A DNA stretch of 64,000 nucleotides from Vreelandella venusta (GTDB lineage: Bacteria > Pseudomonadota > Gammaproteobacteria > Pseudomonadales > Halomonadaceae), in the NCBI RefSeq assembly GCF_007989605.1, contig NZ_BJUL01000002.1:124001-188000 (forward strand), in the 5' to 3' direction. Every line of letters begins with the position of its first letter. Positions within the stretch are counted from its first letter, which is position 1. Below are positions 7,604 through 15,363 of this stretch, one piece after another. Below the pieces are notes generated by a model. It did no database searches. It had not been told where the DNA came from and was given only the letters and a program-made list of their open reading frames with translations. A program made the translations under genes and the position numbers.

Positions 7604-8338
7604 TCAGCGCTGAGGCGTAATGTCGCGCGTACCGCGGTAGTGGTCGTCCCACATTAATACAGCGCCTGCTACTGCGCCGGGAATTAAGAACAGGTTAGCG
7701 AGAGGAATCCAGGTCACTAGCATAATCAAACCGCCGTAGGTAAGACTTGGCCACCACCGTTGCGATAGCCGTGCACGCATGTCGCGAAAGGTAATCTTAT
7801 TGTTATCCATGGGGTAATCTAAATACGTGATTGCCATGATCCACGCGGAAAAGAGGAGCCACAAAATAGGGGCTATCAGGTTGAGGCCAGGTATCCAACT
7901 AATGATAAACAGTATCACCATGCGTGGCAGAATATAACCGAGTTTGACTAGCTCGCGTCCCAAGGCATCGACAGCGGTTTTAGCGAGTCCGCGGTCATCT
8001 AGGGGTTCACGCCCTGTCGCTTGACGTTCTACCTTCGCTGCTAAAAAACCATAGAAAGGTGCGGCGATTAAGTGGGTGACTAGGGTGAAGGTAAAAAAGA
8101 TCACCAGTAGTAGGCTGATAAAGAACAGTGGCCAGATTAGCCATGAGAGCCATTCAAGCCAGCTTGGCACCATGGTCATCGCACTATCTAACCAGCCAGA
8201 AAAGCGGCTGACTACGAAGCTGAGCATGCTGGCATAAACGATTATATTGACCACGATGGGTAGGAAAATATAGCGCCGCAGACCTTTCTGGTAGACCAAG
8301 CGAGTGCCTCGACTCAGCGCCGTCATCGCATCCAACAT
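7604..8338 (-). CDS. cysZ: Sulfate transporter CysZ
   Basis: Inner-membrane sulfate uptake protein of the CysZ/EI24 family, feeding cysteine synthesis. The 244-residue protein has four or more hydrophobic segments and the family features G-(T/L)RLVYQKGLRRYIFLPI near the N-terminus, FTLVTHLIAAPFYGFLAAKVE in the middle and YLDYPMDNN toward the C-terminus. It lies downstream of phoU in the same direction, but a strong terminator separates them, so it probably has its own promoter. Confidence 0.9.
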   Translation of the reverse strand: MLDAMTALSRGTRLVYQKGLRRYIFLPIVVNIIVYASMLSFVVSRFSGWLDSAMTMVPSWLEWLSWLIWPLFFISLLLVIFFTFTLVTHLIAAPFYGFLAAKVERQATGREPLDDRGLAKTAVDALGRELVKLGYILPRMVILFIISWIPGLNLIAPILWLLFSAWIMAITYLDYPMDNNKITFRDMRARLSQRWWPSLTYGGLIMLVTWIPLANLFLIPGAVAGAVLMWDDHYRGTRDITPQR

Positions 8339-8351
8339 ATTTGCTCCTTAG

Positions 8352-8383
8352 AAAAAAACGCCCAGAGGGAATATCTGGGCGTA
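8352..8383 (-). terminator. Terminator of the pst-phoU operon
   Basis: On the minus strand, ACGCCCAGA and TCTGGGCGT form a 9-bp stem followed by TTTTTTTCT. It lies about 25 bases after the phoU stop and should end the pstCAB-phoU transcript before cysZ. Confidence 0.92.
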
Positions 8384-8407
8384 TTGCAGGAGGAATCGCG
8401 TGCTAGG

Positions 8408-9133
8408 TCAAGATTTTTTAATTACCTGCGGGTCGATTGTGTCGGGGTCGCTATGGCGAATATCTAACCCTTTGACTAAGTAGACGACGTACTCCGCCAA
8501 GTTATTGGCATGATCCCCGACCCGCTCTAAGGCACGTAGTACCCACATAATGCTAAGTACGGAGCTAATCGAACGTGAGTCTTCCATCATAAAGGTCATC
8601 AGCGAACGCATGGCGCTACCATACTCATCGTCAACGAACTCATCTTCGCGTACAACTTGCATTGCAAGATCGGTATCAAAACGCGCAAAAGCAGTCAGTG
8701 AATCGCGAAGCATTTTACGCACGTGCTCGCTGATATGGCGTACTTCGACTAAACCACGAATACTGCCGCTACTTTCGCTCAACAGCAGTGCGTTTCGAGC
8801 AATTTTGCTGGCTTCATCGCCGATACGCTCAAGGTCAGACGTTGCGCGAATAACCGCTAGCACTAAGCGTAAGTCGGAAGCTGCGGGCTGACGACGCGCT
8901 AATACCCGCGTACATTCGTCGTCAATCTGTAGTTGCAGATCGTTTACTTGGCGGTCATTGTCGCGCACTTTCTCAGCAAGACGGCTGTCACCTTCCAGTA
9001 GCGCAAAAACAGCATCTTGCACTTGTTTTTCCACCAGACCGCCCATGGCCATCAGGTGGGTTTTTAGCTCTTCCAGCTCTTGGTTGAACTGGCGAGAGAT
9101 ATGTTGGCTGTGGCTATCGCTCGTAATATCCAT
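8408..9133 (-). CDS. phoU: Phosphate signalling complex protein PhoU
   Basis: Peripheral protein linking the PstSCAB transporter to PhoR; it keeps the Pho regulon off when phosphate is plentiful. It is all-helical with two PhoU repeats. The metal-binding E(R)xxD signatures are ATSDLERIGDEASKIA in the first repeat and LRALERVGDHANNLAEYVV in the second. The length of 241 residues is normal. It is the last gene of the pst operon, 30 bases after pstB. Confidence 0.96.
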   Translation of the reverse strand: MDITSDSHSQHISRQFNQELEELKTHLMAMGGLVEKQVQDAVFALLEGDSRLAEKVRDNDRQVNDLQLQIDDECTRVLARRQPAASDLRLVLAVIRATSDLERIGDEASKIARNALLLSESSGSIRGLVEVRHISEHVRKMLRDSLTAFARFDTDLAMQVVREDEFVDDEYGSAMRSLMTFMMEDSRSISSVLSIMWVLRALERVGDHANNLAEYVVYLVKGLDIRHSDPDTIDPQVIKKS

Positions 9134-9163
9134 TGAGCACTCCTGACGTGATGTCTTTGGGGC

Positions 9164-9979
9164 CTAGGTAATGCGGCCAGTGATGTAGTTTTCGGTGCGT
9201 TGTAAACGCGGGTTGGTGAACACTTGATCCGTTGGCCCGTACTCAACGAGTTCACCGTGCTGCAAAAAAGCCGTGTAGTCAGAAACCCGCGCGGCTTGCT
9301 GCATATTGTGAGTAACCAGCACAAGCGTTAGCTGTGATTTAAGGTTACGAATTAGCTCTTCAATTTTCAGCGTTGAAATCGGGTCTAAGGCTGACGCTGG
9401 TTCATCGAGTAGCAGTACATCCGGCTGAACGGCAAGCGTACGAGCAATAACTAAGCGCTGCTGCTGGCCGCCAGATAGCTGCCAAGCCGAGCGGTGCAGG
9501 CGATCTTTAACTTCATCCCACAGCGCTGCCGATGTCAGTGCCCATTCGATAATGTCGTCCCGCTTGCGCTTGGGTAAGCGCTGCTGTAGACGCAGGCCAA
9601 AAGCCACGTTTTCATAAATCGACATGGGAAAAGGATTGGGGGTTTGAAACACCATTCCAACGCGCCGTCGTAACTCGGTAACATTCATGTCTGGGGCATG
9701 AATATCCTGACCTTCAAGCTGAATATGGCCGCTGTGTGTTACCGATTCATTAAGGTCGTGCAGTCGATTAATCGCGCGTAGTAGGGTCGACTTTCCACAG
9801 CCTGAAGGGCCAATAAAAGCCGTTACACGGTGGCGTGGTAGGTCTAATGTTAGATCGCGCAACGCCACTTTCCCCGCATAAGCGAGGTGAAACTTTGCAA
9901 TGCTCAGGCAACGCTGTTCGGCAGGAAAATGCGTCACGGGTGCGAGAGCCGCTTTGTTGGACGATAAAGACGCTAACAT
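9164..9979 (-). CDS. pstB: Phosphate ABC transporter ATP-binding protein
   Basis: ATPase of the high-affinity phosphate importer. Walker A GPSGCGKS is at residues 57-64, the ABC signature is [16 protein letters not shown], Walker B is [12 protein letters not shown] and the H-loop is [18 protein letters not shown]. PstB-type features include [23 protein letters not shown]. The ATG overlaps the end of pstA by seven bases. The N-terminus carries about 25 extra residues compared with the minimal family; an internal start is possible. Confidence 0.96.
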   Translation of the reverse strand: MLASLSSNKAALAPVTHFPAEQRCLSIAKFHLAYAGKVALRDLTLDLPRHRVTAFIGPSGCGKSTLLRAINRLHDLNESVTHSGHIQLEGQDIHAPDMNVTELRRRVGMVFQTPNPFPMSIYENVAFGLRLQQRLPKRKRDDIIEWALTSAALWDEVKDRLHRSAWQLSGGQQQRLVIARTLAVQPDVLLLDEPASALDPISTLKIEELIRNLKSQLTLVLVTHNMQQAARVSDYTAFLQHGELVEYGPTDQVFTNPRLQRTENYITGRIT

Positions 9980-11394
9980 TCGTTTCCTCGCTGGCGCCTC
10001 AGATAATGACGCAGAAATATGGCAGTTAGATTAAGCACGAGTACGATTAATACCAGCAGTAGCGCGGTGGCGAAAACTAGCGGAATGGCGGTCTGTACAT
10101 CTTCACCATGAAAAGCGGTATCAAATAAATGATAGCCGAGGTGCATAAACTTACGCTCTAGATGAAGGTAGGGAAATTCACTATCTACAGGCATTTGCGG
10201 CGCTAGCTTGGCGACGCCCACTAGCATTAGCGGTGCCACTTCGCCCGCGGCTCTGGCGACGGCTAAAATCACTCCCGTTAGCATGGCGGGTGTTGCCATG
10301 GGCAGCACCACCCGCGTTAACATTTCTAAACGTGTCGCCCCCAGTGCAACGGCACCTTCCCGCTGGGCATCGGGTATGCGTGCTAGCCCTTCTTCGGTAG
10401 CGACAATCACTACAGGTAGCGTGAGCAGGGCAAGTGTTAGCGAGGCCCAGAGAAGGCCGCCGGTGCCAAATGTGGGGGAGGGCAGTGCATCGCTGAAAAA
10501 CCAGCTATCGATAGAACCGCCTACTCCGTAGACAAATACGCCAAGGCCAAATACGCCGTAAACGATTGAGGGCACGCCTGCAAGATTGCGTACGCCAATG
10601 CGAACTAAGCGTGTTAAGCGGTTTTGATGAGCGATTTCGTTTAAGTAAATGGCAGCGAGAACCCCAAACGGAGTAACGATTACTGACATCAGAATGACCA
10701 TTAAGACAGTGCCAAAAATGGCTGGCCAGACACCTCCGCCAGTATTGGCGGCGCGTGGCCCTTCACTTAAAAATTGCCAGATGCGTTGTCCCCAGGCGAT
10801 GGTTTTTTGCCCCCAAGACATGGCATTTGGCGATTGAAAGTAGGTGACACTTGCCAGCGGTTGGCGAAGTATTTGACCATCCGCAGTGGCTAGTACTAAT
10901 GTGCCAGGGGGCCGTTGCTGAGCGGGTAAGGCAAGTGCATCATGGATGAAGGTCCAGGCGGCTTGTTCTGTTAACCGTTGATCGCCGCTCTCCACCGTCA
11001 TTAAACGGCCTATAAAATCACCCCAAGGGGAGCGCGTTAAGCGAATCAGGTCGGCTGGCTCGGCCTGCTGGCTAATCTCATCAATGGCAATCCACCGCCA
11101 GTTGCTTCCTGTAACATCCTGATTACCTGTGAAATAGAGCCGTTCTGTCCCTGCTTCTTTGGGCAGCGCCACTTCACGAACTGCCTGTCCAATGACGGTA
11201 TCGCCTGACTTTAGGGTAACTTCCTCTAACGATGCTGGCCAAAAATGGCCTAACCCCCGAATCGTCAACAGCGTTAATAATGCTGCCAACATTAATAACG
11301 AAAGTGCCACGCAGGCAGCACAAAGCCAAGGCCAGAGCCCGCTACTGCCCATTTTAAAATTGACGTTTGAAAAAGTTGCTCGCTGCCAACGCAT
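9973..11394 (-). CDS. pstA: Phosphate ABC transporter permease PstA, long form
   Basis: Inner-membrane permease subunit of the phosphate importer. At 473 residues it is much longer than the roughly 296-residue E. coli PstA. The extra part is a hydrophilic, probably periplasmic loop (about residues 50-215) between the first membrane span and the permease core; pseudomonads also have long PstA forms. The permease core begins at about residue 220 ([21 protein letters not shown]). The EAA loop is [20 protein letters not shown], where the ATPase docks. The ATG overlaps the pstC stop (TAATG), giving tight coupling. Confidence 0.93.
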   Translation of the reverse strand: MRWQRATFSNVNFKMGSSGLWPWLCAACVALSLLMLAALLTLLTIRGLGHFWPASLEEVTLKSGDTVIGQAVREVALPKEAGTERLYFTGNQDVTGSNWRWIAIDEISQQAEPADLIRLTRSPWGDFIGRLMTVESGDQRLTEQAAWTFIHDALALPAQQRPPGTLVLATADGQILRQPLASVTYFQSPNAMSWGQKTIAWGQRIWQFLSEGPRAANTGGGVWPAIFGTVLMVILMSVIVTPFGVLAAIYLNEIAHQNRLTRLVRIGVRNLAGVPSIVYGVFGLGVFVYGVGGSIDSWFFSDALPSPTFGTGGLLWASLTLALLTLPVVIVATEEGLARIPDAQREGAVALGATRLEMLTRVVLPMATPAMLTGVILAVARAAGEVAPLMLVGVAKLAPQMPVDSEFPYLHLERKFMHLGYHLFDTAFHGEDVQTAIPLVFATALLLVLIVLVLNLTAIFLRHYLRRQRGNEC

Positions 11395-12512
11395 TAGAGT
11401 GTGCTCCCTAAACGTTGATAGCGTCGGCGCAATCGCTGTCTGACAATTTCAGCCAACGTGTTCACCACAAAGGTAAAAATAAACAAGGCCAGCGCTGCTA
11501 GTATCAGTAAGTGATAGGTCAGCCCGCCTGGAGAAGCTTCGGGAAGCTCAATGGCGATAGAGGCTGATAGCGAACGTAGTCCTTCAAACGGACTGGCACT
11601 AAAGAGCGCGGTGTTACCGCTGGCCATTAACACAATCATGGTTTCGCCTACGGCGCGGCCAGCGCCAATCATCACCGCTGAAAAGACGCCAGGGCCTGCC
11701 GTGGGTAGGGCAACTTTCCAGAGTGCTTGCCAGCGGCTAGCGCCTAGCGCTTGAGCGCCTTCCATTAAGGTAGAGGGCACATCGGCAAGTGCATCTTCCG
11801 CAAGTGAATAAATACTGGGAATCACCGCAAATCCCATCGCAATACCCACAATCAATGCATTTCGAGTGGCGTAATCAAGTCCGTACCGTTGATCAAGCAA
11901 GCGTCGCAGGTCGCCGCCAAGCCAGTGTTGTTCAATGATGGGAGCTATCCATATTGCCAGTGCAGCCATGCCAATTAACCAGGGAATAAGCCATAAACCT
12001 GCCCAAGAAAGCGGTAGTCGTTGGCGAACGCGGGCGGCCGTCCGATACCATAGGTATCCCGCTAAGGCTGCGCTCAGTGGTAGCCAAATAATGATTATCA
12101 AGGCACTGGCTAGGTTTTGTTCCACCCAGGGAGCAAGTAATAAACCGGCAATGAAACCGATGACAACGCCAGGCACCGCTTCCATCAACTCAAGCGTTGG
12201 CTTCAAACGGCTACGGAGCCGCGCGGACATAAATAGCGCAGAGTACATTGCCGCGCCTAGGGCAATGGGCGTTGCGAATAGCATGGCGGCCAGCGCGGCT
12301 TTTAGCGTGCCCCAGGCAAGGGGGGAGAGTTTAGCGAGGCTGAACGTGTCGCCAAAGGCGAGTAATGGTAGCGTTTCCCAAAAAAGGAATACGCCAATCG
12401 CTAATATAGCCAACAAAACACCGATGCCACCGGCGGTGATAAGCCCGGTGGCAAGTCGGTCTTGTATATGGCGCAGCGGCTGACGCGAAAAGGGTAGCCG
12501 AGGAGGAGTCAT
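11394..12512 (-). CDS. pstC: Phosphate ABC transporter permease PstC
   Basis: Partner permease of PstA. The 372-residue protein has about six to eight hydrophobic spans, the family segment ELMEAVPGVVIGFIAGLLLAP, the EAA loop LAEDALADVPSTLMEGAQAL, and GAGRAVGETMIVLMASGN. No Shine-Dalgarno is visible before its ATG (upstream bases TTTTCTATGATGTCCAC). Instead a 16-codon ORF with a strong AAGGAG ends in an ATGA overlap on this start, so translation is probably coupled to that leader. A Pho box lies about 80 bases upstream. Confidence 0.92.
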   Translation of the reverse strand: MTPPRLPFSRQPLRHIQDRLATGLITAGGIGVLLAILAIGVFLFWETLPLLAFGDTFSLAKLSPLAWGTLKAALAAMLFATPIALGAAMYSALFMSARLRSRLKPTLELMEAVPGVVIGFIAGLLLAPWVEQNLASALIIIIWLPLSAALAGYLWYRTAARVRQRLPLSWAGLWLIPWLIGMAALAIWIAPIIEQHWLGGDLRRLLDQRYGLDYATRNALIVGIAMGFAVIPSIYSLAEDALADVPSTLMEGAQALGASRWQALWKVALPTAGPGVFSAVMIGAGRAVGETMIVLMASGNTALFSASPFEGLRSLSASIAIELPEASPGGLTYHLLILAALALFIFTFVVNTLAEIVRQRLRRRYQRLGSTL

Positions 12513-12559
12513 GTGGACATCATAGAAAAGCGAAAGCCATCACGAAAATAAGCATGCAT
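12509..12559 (-). CDS. Putative leader peptide ORF coupled to pstC
   Basis: A 16-codon ORF, MHAYFRDGFRFSMMST, with AAGGAG (12568-12573) eight bases before its ATG. Its TGA overlaps the pstC ATG as ATGA. pstC has no ribosome site of its own. These facts suggest that ribosomes are recruited at this small ORF and pass to pstC by termination-reinitiation. Whether the peptide itself does anything is unknown, and no codon bias toward one amino acid suggests attenuation. Confidence 0.5.
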   Translation of the reverse strand: MHAYFRDGFRFSMMST

Positions 12560-12589
12560 GGTTAATTCTCCTTACCCTATCGTTTTATT

Positions 12590-12607
12590 GTGACAATTAA
12601 ATGACAG
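12590..12607 (-). promoter_or_regulatory. Pho box before pstCAB-phoU
   Basis: On the minus strand CTGTCATTTAATTGTCAC is an almost ideal 18-bp Pho box: two TGTCA repeats 11 bp apart. It lies between the pstS stop and the pstC leader, so pstC-pstA-pstB-phoU has its own PhoB-dependent promoter apart from pstS. No comparable site was seen before pstS. Confidence 0.87.
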
Positions 12608-12608
12608 T

Positions 12609-13562
12609 TCACGGGCGTTGGCGCTGAGCATCACGTAGCTGATTAGGCAGAGGCACAAAGCCTGCTGCTTTGACAATCTGCTGGCCCTCTTCGGAAAAGA
12701 TAAGTGCCAGAAAGGCTTGCTCCACCGGTGGTAATGACTCGCCGGGTGGCAGGTTAACGTAAAGATAGAGATCACGTGATAATGGGTACTCTCCTTGCTG
12801 AATAGAGTGCTCGTTGGGAGCAACGGCAACGCCAGATTCATCGACGAGGCTTAGTGCGCGCACCATTGGGGTTAAATGGTTGTAGCCTGCATAGCCGATG
12901 GCATTGAAGGACTCTCCTACCGCCGCGATGACTGCCGACGACCCTGGGTGTTCACTGATATCTAGGCGAAACTCGCCATCGCATAGGGCTCTTTTCTGAA
13001 AGAGGCCATGAGTACCTGACGCTAGGTTACGACCATGCAGCGCTATTTGGCCATAGGGCCAATCCGCCGCCGGCATCAGCGTACTCCAGCGCCGGATGGG
13101 GCGGGGAGCTCCGCAAGCGAGACTAGTTGAAAAAATCGCATCGACTTGTTGGAGTGTCAGGGTATCCAATGGGTTATGGCGATGGACCGCCACGACTAGC
13201 GCGTCCCGAGCAACACGAAGCTCAAGCGGTGGATAACCGTAGCGGTCAATAAACTGCTGGCGCTCTGCATGGGTCATGGGACGTGACATCGGCCCTAGGC
13301 GGGTGGTGCCAGCCACTAAGGCCGTTGGCGCACTGGCTGAGCCACCAGCCTGAAATTGCAGATTGATATCCGGGTGGCGGGCGCTCAAGGATTCGCCCCA
13401 GCGCAGCACTAGGCCTGCCATAGTGTCAGAACCGACGGCACCTAGCGTGCCACTCACCGAGGTTGGCTGACCCCAGGCAAGATTGCCCGCGATTAGCAGC
13501 CAGCCAGTCAGAAGCAGTCGCAGTTGATGTTTTCTGACACGTCGTAAATTGTAACGCTTCAA
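12609..13562 (-). CDS. pstS: Phosphate ABC transporter substrate-binding protein
   Basis: Periplasmic phosphate-binding protein of the PstS/PBP-like type, 317 residues. The signal peptide is at about residues 1-31 (LRLLLTGWLLIAGNLAWG). The start of the mature chain has VGSDTMAGLVLRWGE, then FQAGGSASAPTALVAGTTRLGPMSRPM, which forms the phosphate pocket; RDALVVAVHRHNPL and GRNLASGTHGLFQ complete it. It is the first gene of the pst cluster on the minus strand, 97 bases before pstC. A strong Pho box lies after it, not before it, so its control may differ from the permease genes. Confidence 0.9.
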   Translation of the reverse strand: MKRYNLRRVRKHQLRLLLTGWLLIAGNLAWGQPTSVSGTLGAVGSDTMAGLVLRWGESLSARHPDINLQFQAGGSASAPTALVAGTTRLGPMSRPMTHAERQQFIDRYGYPPLELRVARDALVVAVHRHNPLDTLTLQQVDAIFSTSLACGAPRPIRRWSTLMPAADWPYGQIALHGRNLASGTHGLFQKRALCDGEFRLDISEHPGSSAVIAAVGESFNAIGYAGYNHLTPMVRALSLVDESGVAVAPNEHSIQQGEYPLSRDLYLYVNLPPGESLPPVEQAFLALIFSEEGQQIVKAAGFVPLPNQLRDAQRQRP

Positions 13563-13646
13563 ACGGCACCCCTCTTGTGATTAACTATTACCAGCCTATT
13601 GCGATGCAGCAACATCACAACAATAACCTTTTGAAGCGACCACCTT

Positions 13647-14060
13647 ATGACACCGCTGGACACCGATTTGGACGATGTACCTGCTCCGCAGGGGCAGCTC
13701 ACCTTAAAGTTACTGGCTTCTCGGCAAGATACCAATCTCTATGGTGATATTCCGGGTGGCTGGTTAGTCAACCAGATGGATCAAGCCGCCGAACTAGCCG
13801 CGGGCCGAGAGGCTGGCGGTCGTACAGCGACCGTGGCTATCGAAGCGATGGACTTTTTAAGCCCGGTACGCGTGGGCTCTATGGTGAGTGTCTATACCTG
13901 CGTGCAGGAAATAGGCCATAGCTCAATTAAGATTGATGTTGAGGTATGGGTGCGTCCCCCTCATGGCCGCCATTTGGAAGAGCGGCAGAAAGTGACCGAA
14001 GCGCGTTTTGTGATGGTCGCGTTGGATGATAATGGGCGTATCCGTGCGGTGCATAGCTGA
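13647..14060 (+). CDS. Acyl-CoA thioesterase, YciA-type hotdog fold
   Basis: Cytosolic hotdog-fold thioesterase that hydrolyses acyl-CoA to free acid and CoA. The 137-residue protein has the YciA pattern: DTNLYGDIPGGWLVNQMDQA in the first half (catalytic Asp on the helix), TVAIEAMDFLSPVRVGSMV, then SIKIDVEVWVRPP and VTEARFVMVALD. It is divergent from pstS and followed by a bidirectional terminator. The exact chain-length preference cannot be told from sequence. Confidence 0.87.
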   Translation: MTPLDTDLDDVPAPQGQLTLKLLASRQDTNLYGDIPGGWLVNQMDQAAELAAGREAGGRTATVAIEAMDFLSPVRVGSMVSVYTCVQEIGHSSIKIDVEVWVRPPHGRHLEERQKVTEARFVMVALDDNGRIRAVHS

Positions 14061-14085
14061 GAGATTGGTTGACCATTAACATCGC

Positions 14086-14116
14086 AGAAGGGCGCCTTGG
14101 CGCCCTTCTTTGTCTT
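14086..14116. terminator. Terminator between thioesterase and TRAP protein genes
   Basis: AGAAGGGCG and CGCCCTTCT form a 9-bp stem extended by CC/GG, followed by TTGTCTTG. It lies between two convergent genes and probably ends the thioesterase transcript. Confidence 0.8.
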
Positions 14117-14139
14117 GCCACTAAAAGATAGCGAAATTC

Positions 14140-15228
14140 CTAGACGCCGACATTGTCGCGGTTTTTCAGGTAGGCGTATTCGCCGACATCGCTGAATGGG
14201 CGCAGTAATTTCTGGAAGGCTGAGTAAGAGTCATAAACACGGCGAGACTCTTCGTCACTGTCTACTTGGCGCTGGATCGCGGCTTTTGAAGATTCATACA
14301 GCGCTGCCATCACGTCGTCTGGGAAGGTGCGCAGTTGGACACCATGTTCATCGACCAGCGTTTCCAATGCCTGAGCGTTACGGAAGGCAAATTCGCTGAT
14401 CATGGCGAGGTTAGAGGCGCGCGCAGCCTCACGGATCACGTCTTGCAGATCTTCTGGCAGAGAATTCCAAGCGTCTAAATTGACCGTGCCTTCCAGCACG
14501 GCTGTCGGCTCGTTCCATGCGGAGGTGTAGTAGTAATCCGCCACTTGGTGAAGGCCAAATGCCATATCATTGTAAGGCCCGACCCAGTCCGCTGCATCAA
14601 GCGCGCCGGTTTGCAGTGAGGTAAAGATTTCTGAGCCCGCCATAGTGACGGTACTGACGCCAATGCCGTTCATCGCTTCGCCAGCAAGGCCTGGGAGGCG
14701 AAGTTTTAGGCCCTGCATATCGTCTAGAGAGTTAATTTCTTTTTTGAACCAGCCGCCCATTTGCGTGCCGGTATTACCGACCGCAAAAGGCTTCAGGTTG
14801 TGGTTGGCGTAGATCTCATCCCACAGTTCCTGGCCGCCACCGTTATACAGCCACGCATTCATTTCGGTGGTGTTCATGCCAAACGGCACAGCGGTGAAAA
14901 ACTGTGAGGCCGCGACCTTGCCGCGCCAGTAGTAGGATGCGGAATGGCCCATTTCTGCGGTACCCGCAGCGACTGCATCAAATACTTCAAGTGCAGGCAC
15001 AAGTTCACCAGCACCGTGTACACGTATGCGCATGCGGCCATTGGAAAGCTGCTCAACCCGACGCGCGAAGTCATTGGCACCTGTGCCAAGTGCTGGGAAG
15101 TTTTTCGGCCAGGAGGTCACCATATCCCAGGTGTAGGTTTCGTTGGCGCTCGCAGTGGAAACAAAAGGCGCAGCAGCGACACCGGCGGCACCGAAGCCGG
15201 CGGTTTTTAGAAATTGGCGGCGTTGCAT
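14140..15228 (-). CDS. Orphan TRAP substrate-binding protein, Tat-exported
   Basis: Periplasmic binding protein of the DctP/TakP branch of TRAP transporters, which bind 2-oxo acids and similar carboxylates. The N-terminus carries a twin-arginine signal (MQRRQFLKTAGFGAAGVAAA), so it is exported folded. The core has MVTSWPKNFPALG, GAGELVPALEVFDAV and GHSASYYWRGK. It is closely related over its full length to the Sec-exported protein at 57645; many blocks are identical, such as MVTSWPKNFP and GHSASYYW. No permease genes adjoin it. The start is set at the second Met (GGAG eleven bases upstream); an ATG nine bases further out at 15237 is the alternative. Confidence 0.87.
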   Translation of the reverse strand: MQRRQFLKTAGFGAAGVAAAPFVSTASANETYTWDMVTSWPKNFPALGTGANDFARRVEQLSNGRMRIRVHGAGELVPALEVFDAVAAGTAEMGHSASYYWRGKVAASQFFTAVPFGMNTTEMNAWLYNGGGQELWDEIYANHNLKPFAVGNTGTQMGGWFKKEINSLDDMQGLKLRLPGLAGEAMNGIGVSTVTMAGSEIFTSLQTGALDAADWVGPYNDMAFGLHQVADYYYTSAWNEPTAVLEGTVNLDAWNSLPEDLQDVIREAARASNLAMISEFAFRNAQALETLVDEHGVQLRTFPDDVMAALYESSKAAIQRQVDSDEESRRVYDSYSAFQKLLRPFSDVGEYAYLKNRDNVGV

Positions 15229-15363
15229 GGCGGGCATAACTCCGAAATTATCTGATGTTTTTTATTAATGCGCAGTGAGCGCAGTGTCCATCAGCCAGTA
15301 TGCGCTAAGCAGGTTTTAATCGGCAAGTACTCGCCTACAGCTTTACGCTTACGTTAACACCGC

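Noticed and set aside
11935-12483. Plus-strand ORF of 182 residues opposite pstC
   Set aside because: Composition reflects the antisense of a membrane protein; no ribosome site or known pattern.
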